Assembly (NCBI RefSeq): GCF_000002985.6 | Contig: NC_003284.9 | Location: forward strand, 1,674,001 to 1,738,000 | Origin: Caenorhabditis elegans | Taxonomy: Eukaryota > Nematoda > Chromadorea > Rhabditida > Rhabditidae | DNA length: 64,000 nt | Reading direction: 5' to 3' | Shown: positions 1-12,408 of the stretch, piece after piece | Position numbering within the stretch: position 1 is the stretch's first letter | Layout of the letters: each line of letters opens with the position of its first letter | Position numbers and translations under genes: made by a program | Notes under the pieces: model-generated | Databases searched by the model: none | What the model saw: the letters and a program-made list of their open reading frames with translations, nothing else | Told to the model about the DNA's origin: nothing

Positions 1-156
1 TAGAAGCAAGTAGTGAAGATCTTGAGAAATATTAGTCTTCTTCCTTTTTGTCAACATTTGTTCTAGGAAATGATCATCTGAAGTTCTGGAACTTCCGATC
101 ACATTGACTTGGATGTTGTTGAGCGGACAACTGTAGTTCGAATATTGAGATGTCAT
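1..156 (-). CDS. Hypothetical protein, 5' exon, runs off left edge
   Basis: An open frame of exactly 52 codons starts at an ATG (complement of 154-156) and stays open to base 1. The peptide begins MTSQYSNYSCPLNNIQV and ends with a basic stretch KRKK followed by TNISQDLHYLLL. Third-codon positions vary and the composition is not that of a simple repeat, so it looks like a real first exon cut by the window edge. No family is recognised. The start is the first ATG after an in-frame break. There is no clear splice acceptor upstream, so this could be the true N-terminus. An internal exon or chance ORF remains possible. Confidence 0.4.
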   Translation of the reverse strand, partial: MTSQYSNYSCPLNNIQVNVIGSSRTSDDHFLEQMLTKRKKTNISQDLHYLLL

Positions 157-2496
157 TTTGAAGATCTGAAAGCTTTATAACTTGAAGCTAATAAGCACAA
201 AATTATTGATTATTGAGATAATGCAAGATAAGGATAGGAAAAAGTATTCTGCTGACATTTCAACATTGATAAGAAAAGACTGAAAATTATTTAAGCTCCT
301 GCTCTTGTAAGGATAATTGTTAATTGGAAAATTGTCTAAAATGGTATTGACCAGAAAGAGAGAATAATATTTTAAAATTTCCCAAAACTACTACAGAACA
401 GAAACAATATGCTGTTCAAAAATTTAAATTTCTAAAACGGAATTCAAAAAAAAAAGTCATCTAGAAAGTATTCCAACTGTGAATATTGGTTTTCTTAAAT
501 AAACTTTTTTGGAAAATTGAACACTGATATTCCATTAACACCATTTTTAATTTGAACACAAGAATTCGAATTCAAAATTATATTTTTATTCAAAAAATGA
601 TAGGAAAAGTTGAGCAGGATAGGATACATTACTGGATTTGTATTTCTCGAAAGTTAAATTTTATAATAAAAATTGAACTCTTTTTAAAAAAATATAATGA
701 CTATATCTGAAAGTTAGAAATGTCTGGGATGATCAAAAAGTTTCATTTTAGTTACGGTATTGAACAAATTATAAATAAAACGGAAAATGAATAAAAATTA
801 AAGAAAAGACTGACTGATTTTTCTTTGCAAATCGTTTTATTCTTCTCACAAAATGCTCCATTTTTGTGTAACAAATCCCCGCCTCTTGAATAATGCTCCA
901 TGTTGACCACACCCCTCCTTCCCGAATCAATCGATATGTGCTCATCCGGTTGGTGCTCCTATCCCATAGTCGTAAAAGGTGCAAGGTCCTATCTGATTGG
1001 AAGTGTGGAGGTGTTTAAGAATTGATGAGAATGACAGATAACAATGACAATTCTTGAGAGCAACATGGTGAGCAGCTGGTATAAATTAAGAAAACTACGG
1101 TACAACTGTCAACTTGAACAAACTATGAAATTGGTTCAGATCTTAACGCAAAGTACAGCGAAAATAAAAACTACTGGGAAACACTGAAATTATGAAAATC
1201 AGAAAGACTATGGCCACGTAGCCAAAATTTTTTTTTTTTTTGTTCTAGGAGTACCCTTTCCTATTATTCTAAGACAGTGGAACGAACACTGAATTCCCAT
1301 TTAAGGCTGGAAGGACCTAGGGGGTGGGGGTCGAACTTGTGACCTTGTGATTGCAAGCAGCGCGCATAGGCACTGAGCCATGCACCCCCCGATAATGTCA
1401 GTTACTAATGGAATATATGAAATCGATCGCCGGAGAAGCTGCTCGGCAACTCGTAGTCACTTCTCAACCAACTTTAGCCACTTTTTGACTGCCATTAGAT
1501 TTCAACCACTTTCCAACAAACTTTGAGCACTTCTTAACCAACTTTGGCCAATTTTTGCCAACTCTCATCAAGTCAGGTGTTAAAAGCGTCAAAACACTGC
1601 TAAAATTGACCAACTTTAACCAACTTTTGCCACTTCTGTAAATGGCATTTAGAAAATGGCTAAAGTTAGTTGAGAAGCGGCGCCGATTTGAGGAGTGCTT
1701 CTGAAGTGTGAAACGAGTGTATATCTGTGTGAACTGATAAAATTTCATGTAAAGTTTAACTTTAATATTAGGGTGACCGAAAAAGACATGATCCGAGTTG
1801 GCCAGTTATCTTGTCTGAACATGATTTCAATTATTATAATTTTTACATCCAAACTATGTATGACTTTCCGCTTTGTTGGATAGTTAAATATTGAACATTT
1901 TTGTCGTCTTTTTTTCTGAAAAATTCATGTTTTTTGTTGAATATGGCCAATTCAGTCAAACATTTTGATATTCTTATATAGTTTTTTCTGCGTTGAACTT
2001 CAGGCTTCCCAAGTCATGCCACCAGCTCTTTTTATTGTTGTTCACAACCGTTTGTAGGTGCATGTTCACCTTTCTAATTAGATAGTACCTTGCACCTTTT
2101 ACGACTATGGCAGAAGACCACGAGTTGAGCACCAGTGAATATCGATTACTTACTCCAAACTGAAGTTTCTGACAAATGGAAATCTGCTTGTTTCCAAGAG
2201 AACTGCAATGCACAACCATTTATCATATAACACTGGAAAATGAAAATTAGAATGAGCAAAACTTCTAAACGGGGGAATGTGAGATTTTTCAGTTAGAGTT
2301 AGTGGAAGGAAGGGGCTCTAAATAACAATATACTCAATATAGGTTGACATTAAATACATTATCTACAAACAAAATGATTCTATACAAATATTCACATATA
2401 ACGATAAAATTTGATTTTAATCGCCATTGTAATATATTACATTCACAAATGAAACAATTATATACAAATATTTACATGTAAAGATAGTATTCAATT
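157..2496. other. Gene-poor stretch with repeat remnants
   Basis: Mostly AT-rich non-coding sequence. It holds a minus-strand tRNA-derived SINE (separate entry). A shared segment of about 24 bp (CCATAGTCGTAAAAGGTGCA...) occurs near 966-989 on the plus strand and again near 2086-2112 in reverse orientation, so these are pieces of one duplicated sequence. A tract near 1450-1690 repeats variants of CAACTTTAGCCAACTTTTGCC. I see no convincing exon besides the edge gene. Confidence 0.5.
1229..1447 (-). repeat. tRNA-derived SINE-like element, uninterrupted copy
   Basis: Read on the minus strand, the element runs from a leader (GCAGCTTCTCCGGCGATCGA) through GGGGGGTGCATGGCTCAGTG, which resembles a polymerase III A box, to AAGTTCGACCCCCACC, which resembles a B box, and ends in an A-rich tail (T12 at about 1229-1240 on the plus strand). 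A second copy lies at 6826-7939 on the plus strand, split by a hAT-type insertion. In this copy the corresponding target site is empty (GTTACTAA on plus at 1401-1408). Confidence 0.65.
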
Positions 2497-4107
2497 TTAA
2501 TCGGAATTGGAACGTTTTTTGATCGAGAACTTGTCAACTGGATCGTCTTCATCAGGCTCATCATTTTTTCCAAAAGTAACCGTGAACTTCGCATTGGCTG
2601 GAGTGAAATAATCAAATGCTTGCTCGTCTTCCTCTTCATTAGCGACAAAGATAAGTCCAAAAACATTCGCAACACTTGGTAGGTCCATGACTCTGCTAGT
2701 GATATCAGCGCTTATGAAATCGGAAGATTCATCAATCATCTGAAAATAAGACTTTTGCAAATCTGGGAACTTTGCCTTTTAATGTGAAGTGGCGCACTTC
2801 TAAGAAGTCTAAAACTGAAGAAGTTGGTTGATTGGAAACTGGGCATGTCTACTTATTTTGGAGGAAGTTCAAAAATTGGGATTTGTCATCATTTCTCGTT
2901 TTTTTTTTCAATTTTTTCTTTAGTAAATATTTCTGAATTATAGACAATTTTGGATTTCTTGAAGCGAAATCCCAATCCCTTCTACATCATCTTCAATATT
3001 CACATAAACTCACGTCTCGAAGTTTCACAGCGTCTTCTTCGGTGAACTCCCGTAGCACGACGTCGAATAATTTAAAATGGAAGAAGCTTCCAATTGGGAC
3101 ATCCAAACTGAAGCCTCTACCAAAAAACCTCTCAGCCATCTTCCATTGGTCCATGCTTGAAAGATGCTCACAATGCTCGAGGGTTTCAAGTTCCGCGCGA
3201 TCGAAAGTGTAGGGATCGATATTGAGTGATTCCAATTTTCCAGCAGGGAAGATCTCCAATAGTGAGGCATAATCGCTGATCGATACTTGAAGTGCATCGA
3301 AGTCTTCTACCTCAATGCTTCTCGTTGACTTGAGCATCTTAGTGATATCCGTGAAGCATTTCGTGTACAAATCTTTTTCCTCGATACTGAAATCGATAAT
3401 GAGACTCTGCAGTATCACTCTTCGGTTTTCCAACACCAATTTCAAGTCATTGTGGCACAACTGAACGGCATCGCCTCCTTGAATGAATTTATTCGATGGT
3501 TCCAACTTCGGCTCTGTGTCGTCATACTGATCGACACAGGAAACTTTGCATCCTCCATTTACCGGTTGGTAAGTGATTTTGTATCCGTCGTACTCGATCC
3601 TTGAAAAATTATTTTCATCCGAACCATTAACCGAATAATTGTGAATGATGTTAAAATCCTCGAGATCAACTTCCGGGATTCTCACGACATCGCGGAACCC
3701 TGTGCATACTTTTGCGAGAGCCAATCTGCAATTCATATTTTATTATTTATTCAACTTTTTTTCAAAACTCTCTTACGTGTCAATGAAATCAACCCTGTCG
3801 ACGATGAAATGAATCATATTGAGTGGGAGAGCATACATAGTCGATTTTGAATCGAGACTGAAAGATTTAAAAATTTATAATTTTAGGTTGATGTTTAAAC
3901 CAATTTTTACCTTTTATCATGGTCCAAATTATCATTCACGTTGGAGAAATGATAGTACCAGTAGTCGAACTCCTCTTGTGGAATAGCGTCCTTTCCAACC
4001 TTCCTACAGAAGTTCTCATAGGCCTTTGAAAGTCGAGTCTTATCGAGTGCTTCGTAGAGAATGCATGCTCGAATGATTTGGTCGTTTTTGCGCAAAGAAG
4101 CCGACAT
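2497..4107 (-). CDS. F-box A family protein (HTH_48-like + F-box + FTH/DUF38)
   Basis: Four exons: 4107-3911, 3857-3777, 3725-3014 and 2739-2497. Every junction is GT-AG and phase-consistent, giving 410 aa. Residues 1-66 (MSASLRKNDQIIRACILYEA...) match the Mos1-type HTH_48 segment seen at the N-terminus of some nematode FBXA proteins. Residues about 70-105 (YALPLNMIHFIVDRVDFIDT + LALAKVCTGFRDVV) are the F-box. The large exon is the FTH/DUF38 domain with its typical ending (EHLSSMDQWKMAERF, then HFKLFDVVLREFTEEDAVKLRD). F-box proteins of this group are thought to recruit substrates to SCF ubiquitin ligases. The C-terminus is unusually acidic then basic (KNDEPDEDDPVDKF...KKRSNSD). An acceptor (TTTTCAG) 12 bp upstream of the ATG suggests trans-splicing or a 5' UTR intron. 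No coding break is seen. Confidence 0.85.
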
Positions 4108-4590
4108 TTGAGGAATTGTCTGAAAAACAATACAATTGAATAACAGTAAACTGGGAATTATTTTAATAATTAGAGTTACTAAGAAACGAGCAGATAATGA
4201 GATTCCATACAATTAAGTATTTCAAAAGTATGAAAAAAAAACAACTTTTTAAAAAGAGCAAAAACAAAGAAGATTGGATGAAGAATCATCGCCCAAAAAC
4301 AAATGAAAATTTTGATTAAAAAGGAGAAAAATGGAGAAAAATACTTGTAAAAATACAAATGCAAATCGATTGCGAAACAAGGGAAGAGAATGCGTGGACA
4401 CCAGAACACTTGCCGCTGTGAATGTAGGATGGCGCACCGCGGTCTGTTCAATAGAGCGCACATGCGCATTTACTCGGCCGCGGCCACGATGAACGGTCAT
4501 GATCCAATAGTTTTCAGAAACAATGATTATTTGTCTGGATTTGTTTGAATGAGGAGTATCGGTTTGTAATTTTTCATTTTTCGAAATATA

Positions 4591-5527
4591 CAGGGTGGTC
4601 CATAATTATGGCGACCTGCTACACGCGTGCAAGAACTTGATTTCTGGGGTTACCCTGTTACGAAAGTTTTAAAATTTGATTATTTAAAAAAAGTTCACAA
4701 TATTTACTGTCGTTCACGTCAATTTCCATACAACATGCTTCAACTTTGAAAGTAGTGAGAGCCTTACAACATCGGTAGTCTATAATTTTCCTCCATTTTA
4801 TAGGAGGTCTAGCGCCCGACGTCTCCTGCTGCGCTCATAGGATCAAGCAACTAGTTTCTATGTTTTAAATAATTATCAAGACTTCCGACACTCAAAATAG
4901 CAAAATCCGAGACGATAGACATATTTTGAGCCAACTTATGTTCGGATTTAGGTCGTTTTTTGCCCTCTAATAACAGTGCAAACAGTCCGTTGCAAAAAAA
5001 ATTGCCCAAACATTCTGTATTCTGTGGAATATATCGAAATATTGAAAACCAAATTATCATTTTAAGCTAAGACAAATTAAAACTGGACACATTCGCATTT
5101 TCAACATGAATGAGCGTTGGTAAGGAAGAAAAATCACAAAACTTGGGGGAGCTTGCTTTTCTTGACTTTATCAATTTTCACAAGATGCCACTTCCGTCAC
5201 CGGACACCAATCTCAAAAATTATTTGTGAAAAGCTTTGTTGTATCAAGGGTATTCTTAATATATAATCAAAATAATAAATCACTCAAAGTATCTCATTTA
5301 AAAATCACCAATAAGCTAAATCGAGCCTACTTGTGCGCTACGGCCATTCGGATTTTTGAGTGTCTTGTGTTCTGTGCGGATGTAGGTGGTGATAACTATC
5401 AAGTATTATATGTCGTTAAGTTTGTTTTTTTCTAACCAATAAAATGTGTATATTCACTTCTTTTGCTCGCTGTCCAAAAAAAAGTTACAGTGCCCCAAAG
5501 TGGTCGCCATAATTATGGACCACCCTG
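4591..5527. mobile_element. Tc1/mariner-type MITE, TIR CAGGGTGGTCCATAATTATG
   Basis: The two ends are inverted copies of CAGGGTGGTCCATAATTATG followed by GCGACC. The left end follows TA. The right flank reads TG, so the TA target duplication is decayed or mutated. The 937-bp interior has no long transposase frame. A related end pair occurs at 60118-60963, and a 30-bp end-to-end remnant at 30512-30541. Confidence 0.75.
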
Positions 5528-6041
5528 TGAAAGTTTTAGTTTCAATTTGGAGAGTGTTGAGTTTTCAACTCATTGGAAAACGATTTTAAATGTTTAAAGT
5601 TGTAGTTAATAAAGTGTTCAAAACCACACGAATGGTGCCAGAATGACCGAATATAATAATGTAAAACTTTTCACAAAAAAAGTTTGAAAGTTGTCAAAAA
5701 ATGACAGTTACTCAGTTGATAAATTGGAATTGCTGGTAAAGCCAACCGACAGCCGACCGACAAATTTTCGTCTGATAGAAAATTTATAGGATAGTAAAAA
5801 TTTTAGCAGAGCTCGCTGTACCAGCTGAAAGCCGAAAAAATCAGTCAGCCGCACACTCCTATTCAATTTTTTTTTTTGTTTGTTTTAAGTTCAAATTCCA
5901 CTCGGATTTCAATGGTTACTTAACTGTTATTTTACGTTCTCGGTGAAAACATTGTAAATGAGAAGCAAGAATGAGATACCATTGAATGAAAAACAAAAAA
6001 TTAAAACAAAAAAGTGAGCAATAAGTGTTGTATATTTACGT

Positions 6042-6623
6042 ATCATGATAAAAAATTCAAAAAAATTTTCTAGATTTTATATGATTTTTTTGAAAATTGC
6101 AAAAATCTCAGTTTTCCCCTAATTCCTATTTGAATTTCCGCCAATTGAATTCGTTCGCTGGAGCACACTTGCATTATTTTTATTAATTTATTATATTGTT
6201 TCTCATTATTTCACTGATTTTCTTCATTCTTTGTGTATTTTTATCGGAAAAAGAGAGAAAAATTCAAGATAAATGCAAATTATTTATTTAAAAATCACTG
6301 AAAATGGGTAAAACTGTAAAATTATGAGTTCCGACGATAGCAAGCCTGAAATTAGCTTATTTCACAGTTTCACCCATTCTCAGTTATTTTTAAATAAATA
6401 ATTTGCATTTATCTTCTCTCTTGTTTTCCGATAAAAATACACAAAGAATGAAGAAAATCAGTGTAATAATGAGAAAAAATAAAATAAATTAATAAAAATA
6501 ATGCAAGTGCGCTCCAGCGAACGAATTCATTCGGCGGAAATTCGAATAGGAATTAGAGGAAAACTGAGATTTTTGCAATTTTCAAAAAATCATATGAAAT
6601 CTAGAAAATTTTTTATCATGATA
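6042..6623. repeat. Foldback element, arms about 280 bp
   Basis: The sequence ATCATGATAAAAAATT...TTTTCTAG near 6042-6071 returns in reverse complement at 6601-6622, and the arms stay alignable inward to about 6326 and 6359. The spacer is about 31 bp (TTCCGACGATAGCAAGCCTG...). Arms are diverged by scattered substitutions and small indels, so this is old. Confidence 0.75.
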
Positions 6624-6825
6624 TTCGGTCATTGTGGTAACATAGGCGTGTTTTAAAACAATTTCCCCATTTCGAATTTGAACTCATTATAAATACTTGC
6701 TTGGCAGTTTGGGAATTTTGGTTACAACGCATATAGAGACTTTGGAAAAGTCTCAATATTTTATAAGAAAAGCCACTCTAGAGAGATCAATTGAAAATAA
6801 AAAATAAAAAAGATCCTTTGTATGC

Positions 6826-7939
6826 TGCTTGCAGCTTCTCCGGCGATCGATTTCATATAATTCATTAGTGACTAGGGGTGGCAAGAGTGCGACCTAGGTC
6901 GCTAGGTCGCTGTTTTCATTTAGGTCGCATTGCGACCTGCGACCTAGCGACCTGCGACCTAGCGATCTGGGTTGCATTGCGACCTGCGACCTAGCGACCT
7001 GGGTCGCATTGCGACCTGCGACCTAGCGACCTAGGTCGCATTGCGACCTGAATTACCGACATTTTGTTCTCTTTCGGTTTTGATTCACTTGAGTTGTTAA
7101 AATCCGTATAACTCGAAAACTGCATTGCGACCTGAATTACCGACAATTTTTATACTAACAAATTGCTACAAATCATTTATTTTACATTGTTTTCGATTTC
7201 TCATCCATAAGACACCTTGTCGAAAAAAGTTAGAACAGCCGACATCCGCCGGATTTGCTGCTTTTTTCTACGTTTTTAATTCGAAAAGTGGAAAATGAAA
7301 TTTTAGAAACAACAAAAACCACAAAAACGTGAACTTTTTGAAAAAATTTGCTGAAATGCATGGTTTTATTTGTAGAAATGAATTCTTTGTTCCGTACTTT
7401 TGAAAAAAAACTACGCATAAACTTATAAAATCTTAATAGAGAAAATGTTAGTGGAATATATCATACATATTCTGCAATCTTTAGTTTTCGAGTTATACGG
7501 ATTTTAACAACTCAAGTGAATCAAAACCGAAAGAGAACAAAATGTCGGTAATTCAGGTCGCGATGCGACCTAGGTCGCTAGGTCGCAGGTCGCAAAGCGA
7601 CCCAGGTCGCTAGGTCGCAGGTCGCAAAGCGACCCAGGTCGCTAGGTCGCAGGTCGCAATGCGACCTAGGTCGCGATGCGACCTAACCCTCTAGGTCGCA
7701 GGTCGACCTAGGTCGACCTATAGCCACCCCTATTAGTGACTCATGCTTCCGGGGGGTGCATGGCTCAGTGCCTATGCGCGCTGCTTGCAATCACAAGGTC
7801 ACAAGTTCGACCCCCACCTCCTAGGTCCTTCCAGCCTTAAATGGGAATTCAGTGTTCGTTCCACTGTCTTACAGCTTACATACGGCATTTATCCAGGCAA
7901 GACCTGTAGAAAAAAACCAAAAAAAAAAAAAAAAAAAAA
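6826..7939 (+). repeat. tRNA-derived SINE-like element split by a hAT MITE
   Basis: The leader GCAGCTTCTCCGGCGATCGA is at about 6832-6851 and the body resumes after the insertion with GGGGGGTGCATGGCTCAGTG at about 7751. A-box-like TGGCTCAGTGCC lies at 7761-7772, B-box-like sequence at 7797-7815 (TTCGACCCCC), and an A-rich tail at about 7910-7939. It is the same family as the element at 1229-1447. Confidence 0.65.
6873..7732. mobile_element. hAT-type MITE with 8-bp target duplication and GCGACCTAGGTCG repeats
   Basis: Ends are TAGGGGTGGC and GCCACCCCTA. They are flanked by the direct repeat TTAGTGAC at 6865-6872 and 7733-7740, an 8-bp duplication as expected for hAT transposons. The subterminal 150-200 bp on each side are tandem self-complementary units built from GCGACCTAGGTCGC. 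The inner arms (about 7057-7121 and 7481-7546) are inverted copies of each other. No transposase is encoded. Confidence 0.85.
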
Positions 7940-8760
7940 TTTTGCCACGTGGGGCAACCTGGCAGTATTTAATGATTTCATTTTGGTATTGAAACATGAG
8001 ACAGTCTAGAAAATTAATTGGCAGAAGTTATCGACCACAGTCCTCAAGATTTTCATTTGATCCCACGTGGCAAACTGTTTGAGTTTTCTTCATTTTTTCT
8101 TTGTGTCATAATTTGAAATTTTACTTGCCACATTTTCAGACATTTTTCCGTAAAGAAAATTGGCTGCTCACTTGGAAACGCTGAAATTAGTCTAAAAATC
8201 GATAATTCAGTATTAATTTTAACTTACTTTACTGAAACATTACTGAAAAATGTATGAAACTGTGAAAAATTAAAGTTTTAAGTTTTAAATCAAAGAAAAT
8301 ATTAAGAAAAATGTCAAAGATCAGGTCAATAATTTGCGCTGGAATTGAAAAATAATTCGGCCCTTTTTTTTTGCAAAATTGAAAAAAATCATAAAATTTC
8401 AAAGAAAATGTTCGGAATTTTTTTACAGTTTTATTCGATATTTACATTGAAACTCTATTTTGTCATTAAGGTACAAAAAACCCACAAACGCTACTCCACC
8501 TTTAAACTAACAAGTACACGGAACCAAAGATTTTTCCTTATTTTTCTTCTTCTCGTGTTTTATTCAGTGATTATCTTTCCGGTCACCAATATTCCAGAGA
8601 ATTAACTATCAATATCCGACTTTTTACTCAACTGTTCCTCAAACCTCCAATACTCTTGAAAAACAGCCGGTACCATACAAACGTTTTGTGTTGTTTTGGT
8701 AATACCCCTGCCGCATTTTAACTGTGTTTTTGCCGCGCGCATGCATTCCCCTGACCGTTT

Positions 8761-8838
8761 CCCCACACACTATTTCGCGCTCTCTTTCTCTACCTCTCTC
8801 ACTCTCTCACTTCTCGCACTCACTCACTCACAGGTCTC
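8761..8838 (+). promoter_or_regulatory. CT-rich promoter-proximal tract
   Basis: A dense pyrimidine tract (CTCTCTTTCTCTACCTCTCTC and repeats of CACT) lies about 120-190 bp upstream of the ATG at 8956, next to a GC-rich patch (GCCGCGCGCATGCATTCCCC). Such CT blocks are common in nematode core promoters. Function is inferred from position only. Confidence 0.3.
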
Positions 8839-8955
8839 CATTCTTGCTTTTTGGTCCCACCGGTTTTCATTAATTCCTCTCTCCCTCATTATTTTCTTTA
8901 CATTTTTACATTTTTACATTTTGTAATATTTCATTAAGTTTTTTTTGTTGCAGGT

Positions 8956-11900
8956 ATGAGTTCTTCAAAGCTTTCCTCATGTGATCTGCCAAACTCCAGA
9001 GGAAACAGAGAAGGTAAGCATTTTTTAAATCAATTTTTTTCTTCAATTTGTAATTTCAGGTCACCGCTCTCATAGTCGAAGCAATTTGGAAAGTGCATCG
9101 AAAAATATGGGACACCACATTAGTATTGAAGAATTGTTTTATTCGTTCGTAAAGCAAGACGGTGTTCAGTCAACAAGCCGTGGATATGGTGGCAGATCTC
9201 ACCACGGATCCGTGTCTTTTAACGGGAATCCTTCCATGAACGGCGACCAGTTGAATCACTCGATTAATCAATCGATGAATGCAGCTCGAGCTAACAGAAA
9301 CGTCTTCAACTCATCGAGCATTCCTCCAACGGCCCCCGTGTTCTCTGCAGACTTCCGTCAAAACTCGCAGACACGCAATAACTCCAGCTGGAATCAACGG
9401 AACTTGTCAGTTTCCACTTATCAGTACAACACTCAGCAGTCAAATACAGGGCACAGTAGAAGCCGTCCGAATGGACAACTTGGCCGAAGCTTCTCGGATG
9501 GATCGAACAATCATGGCCATGCTGGGAATGTGTCATTCAGTGGGAGTTCCGTTCCAGCTGGGTTCCAGAAACAAGAAACCAAGGCTTACCAACAACTTCA
9601 TGGAAATAAAAGCTTCAACGCTCAAGCTGGAGTTCAAGCTCCTGGAGATCACAAGGACAAGAGATATGGAGGCATGTTTGGAAATGAGCTTATCAATTCG
9701 ATCAATTCTAGTTTTGGCCAACAGCATGATGTCTTCAAGCCGCGGAATTTGAACCAGAGCTTTTCCGGATTTACTATTAATGAAGCTTTAACAAGGAAGC
9801 ATCATCAAGAAGGATCAAGAAACGATAGAAGAAGATCACATGGGAGCACTAATGTCCAGGATCGTGCTTTCTACAACACAGATGACAATGAACTGTCTGA
9901 CGACGTGTTCATAGAAGATTCCAATGGTGTTGCAAACGGTCCAAAATCTGTCACTAACAAATCTCAACAACAGTCTCGCGGAACGAAGGATGCTGGCAGT
10001 CAAGTGGCGGAGAAACTGAACTCTTCCAGAGGAGCTGCTCAACGTAATCTGAAATCCAATGTGTTCAGCAAGGACGGCACCGAACTTTCTGTGGAACAGT
10101 TACTGGAAATTGTCAGCATGAAGATCGGACAACACTTGCACTCAGCTTCCAGTTCTCACGGAGAATGCAGCAATTTGAATCGGACATTACCAGCTAGAAG
10201 TGATCTAAATTGCTCAATTGGTGAAGACTTCGACTCCAGTTTTCTGGATGTAAACAATCGAACCCTGCCAGAAAATCTTTCGAAGAAAACTTCAGTGCAG
10301 AAACATCGTCGTGGAAGTTCTCGTAGTGCGTCCCGTCTCGCCAGTCTTGACGTGACGCTGGAGACTGTAGAAGAAGATGTCGAACCCACACCAAGTCCAC
10401 ATCCGAGTTCTCCTCCAAAGATCTCAAGAAGAAAGTGGACAGGAACTTTTGATGCCAACGTTGAGGAAATGAGACGTTTACTTCATGGGGACCCTGGGAA
10501 GCCGAAATCTACAAAACGTGCTTTCTCAAGGTATGTAGTGATAAAAAGTGAAGTATTTAGTAAAAGTTTGAATTTCAGCAAGGATCAGAGAACACCTTCC
10601 TTGTCAATCATCACAAGCCCGAAGGCTTTGATCGGAGAAAAATGTCTGACAGCATCCAACAAGTTAGTTTTACACTTGGAGCTGCTTTTTTCATTATGTT
10701 TGTATTGCAGGTCTTCAAAGATTGACAAGTCACTTGGCATGATTGATTCGAAACTCACAAAGTCACCAATGTACTCCGCCACGGTTTCTGGGAAGGAAGC
10801 AACTTCAGGAAACCGAATCGCTCGAAAGTTGACTCCAGGGCTTGATGGACTGAAAAGGTATGGAACTACAAAGAACAAACAACATTTTTAAATGTTCTTT
10901 TCCAGCTCTCATTGTACCGGAAATCCAGTTTCCATAGATTGTAATGGTTGCCCAACTCCGAAAAGAAGTGGAATCAATTGTGATAATCGTATGGCTGAAG
11001 TGAACAACCAAGCCGGGAGATGGTCCTCTGAAGCCACCAGGTAAGGCCCAAATCAATAAATTCGCAATGAGTTTCGTATTATATAAATTTCTGAATTCTC
11101 AAAAAATCGTGGATCAAACATATGGAAAATAATGTGCAAGTTGAGTAGATTGAGGTCAAGACTAGACCTCTCGAGTAAAAAAATAGAGCATTAATCTTGC
11201 ACAACTCCGCAAAAAGCCCTCTGCTTTTGTCTATTGCCCAGAAGGTGTGCGGCAAATTTGTACGGTTTTGCCGAAACAACTTTGCCGAATTAGCCTAATT
11301 TGCCGTTTGCCGAGCTCAGACAATTTTGATCAAAGCTATGGATTTTGTCGCCAAAAATTTAGTAGTGCTCGGCAACTTTTGAGATTTTCCACACATCCCT
11401 GGAGCCCAGTCTAATCACTTGATATTATAATTACTAAACGGTGAATTGCGAGCCCGCTAATAAATTTAATTTCCTCAGAATATATAAATTTTTGCCGCAC
11501 AGCTTGATTCGATTTCTGTAACATACTTTCCAAGTACAATTAATTTTTTTTTCAGTCAGCCTGCCCCACTCCCTTGCAAGTCAGCCAACCCGACCGAAGA
11601 TTCTTCTCAAGATGCACCTCCAACTTCACCACCACCTCGTATTTCTGATAGCTTGACGGCATTCCTGGAAGCTCAACAAGACTTCAATGATTATATTGAT
11701 GCTCACTACAAAGAGAAGACACAACTCTTGAAAGTGAATTTGAATATTCACGGGATGTCACCTGAAAGATGGCTGTACTTGAATTATTTTTGCACCGAGA
11801 CAATTCCAAGATTGGATGGTCCTTATGCCGATGGTAAGAAAGATAAGACATATTTAATCTTGAAAAACGTAAATTTTTTCAGATCCAAGGGTTCCACCTG

Positions 11901-12208
11901 TGCGAAATATATTCAGAAGATGGTTTCTCCGGTTTGCTGAAGCCTGCTTAGGAAATCCAAATGACCTTGCAGTTCAGAAAGATATTGCTCTCGAGTTCGT
12001 TCAGGCTCGGCTTGACGATACGAGCAGCTCCACAGATTCCACCAATATGCTCTACATGTTGTGGAAGGAGTGTATCGGACAGAAGAATATCATCTCAATT
12101 GCTGATGCGTGTCTCCTTGTATATCTTCGGAAATCGGATCCTGTCAGATACTTGAATGCAAAACGAGAATGGCTGGAATCTATTTTTGACCCACCCAGAG
12201 ATCAATGA
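8956..12208 (+). CDS. N/S/Q/G-rich protein with conserved C-terminal helical domain
   Basis: Seven exons: 8956-9013, 9060-10530, 10579-10662, 10711-10857, 10906-11040, 11556-11833 and 11883-12208. All are GT-AG and in phase, giving 832 aa. The ATG sits 2 bp after an acceptor (TTGCAG), which fits trans-splicing or a 5' UTR intron. Residues about 1-500 are low complexity and rich in Asn, Ser, Gln, Gly and His (for example NQSMNAARANRNVFNSSS, SFNAQAGVQAP), followed by a Ser/Arg-rich basic part. The last two exons encode an ordered helical domain (MSPERWLYLNYFCTE, NIFRRWFLRFAEACLGNP, MLYMLWKECIGQKN) of about 190 residues. The intrinsically disordered N-terminus with a folded tail recalls RNA-granule or germline regulators, but that is inference. 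I do not recognise the family, and no known domain is claimed. Confidence 0.85.
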
Positions 12209-12402
12209 TTGTACTGATATATATCTATTTCATGTCGAGTATTTTGTATTTTATTCTTGTTCATTGACCTTTTAACCACTCTTTTTATACTCCAACTTGC
12301 TCCTTCTTGTGAATTTATTTATGGTCTGCCCAGGAACTTGTAACGGGTAGTTTTCTATTGTTATCAGGACTGCTGCTCATTCAAAATTCAAAGTTGAATT
12401 TC

Positions 12403-12408
12403 AATAAA
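12403..12408 (+). promoter_or_regulatory. Poly(A) signal AATAAA
   Basis: AATAAA lies 195 bp downstream of the TGA at 12206-12208 and fits as the 3' processing signal of the preceding gene. Confidence 0.5.

Noticed and set aside
4179-4500. Minus-strand ORFs upstream of the first F-box gene as an extra exon
   Set aside because: They are hydrophobic translations of T-rich sequence with no donor in phase with the F-box gene start. The ATG at 4107 already gives the normal family N-terminus.
7743-8009. 88-aa ORF with KKPKKKKKKN
   Set aside because: It reads through the tRNA-derived SINE and its A-rich tail.
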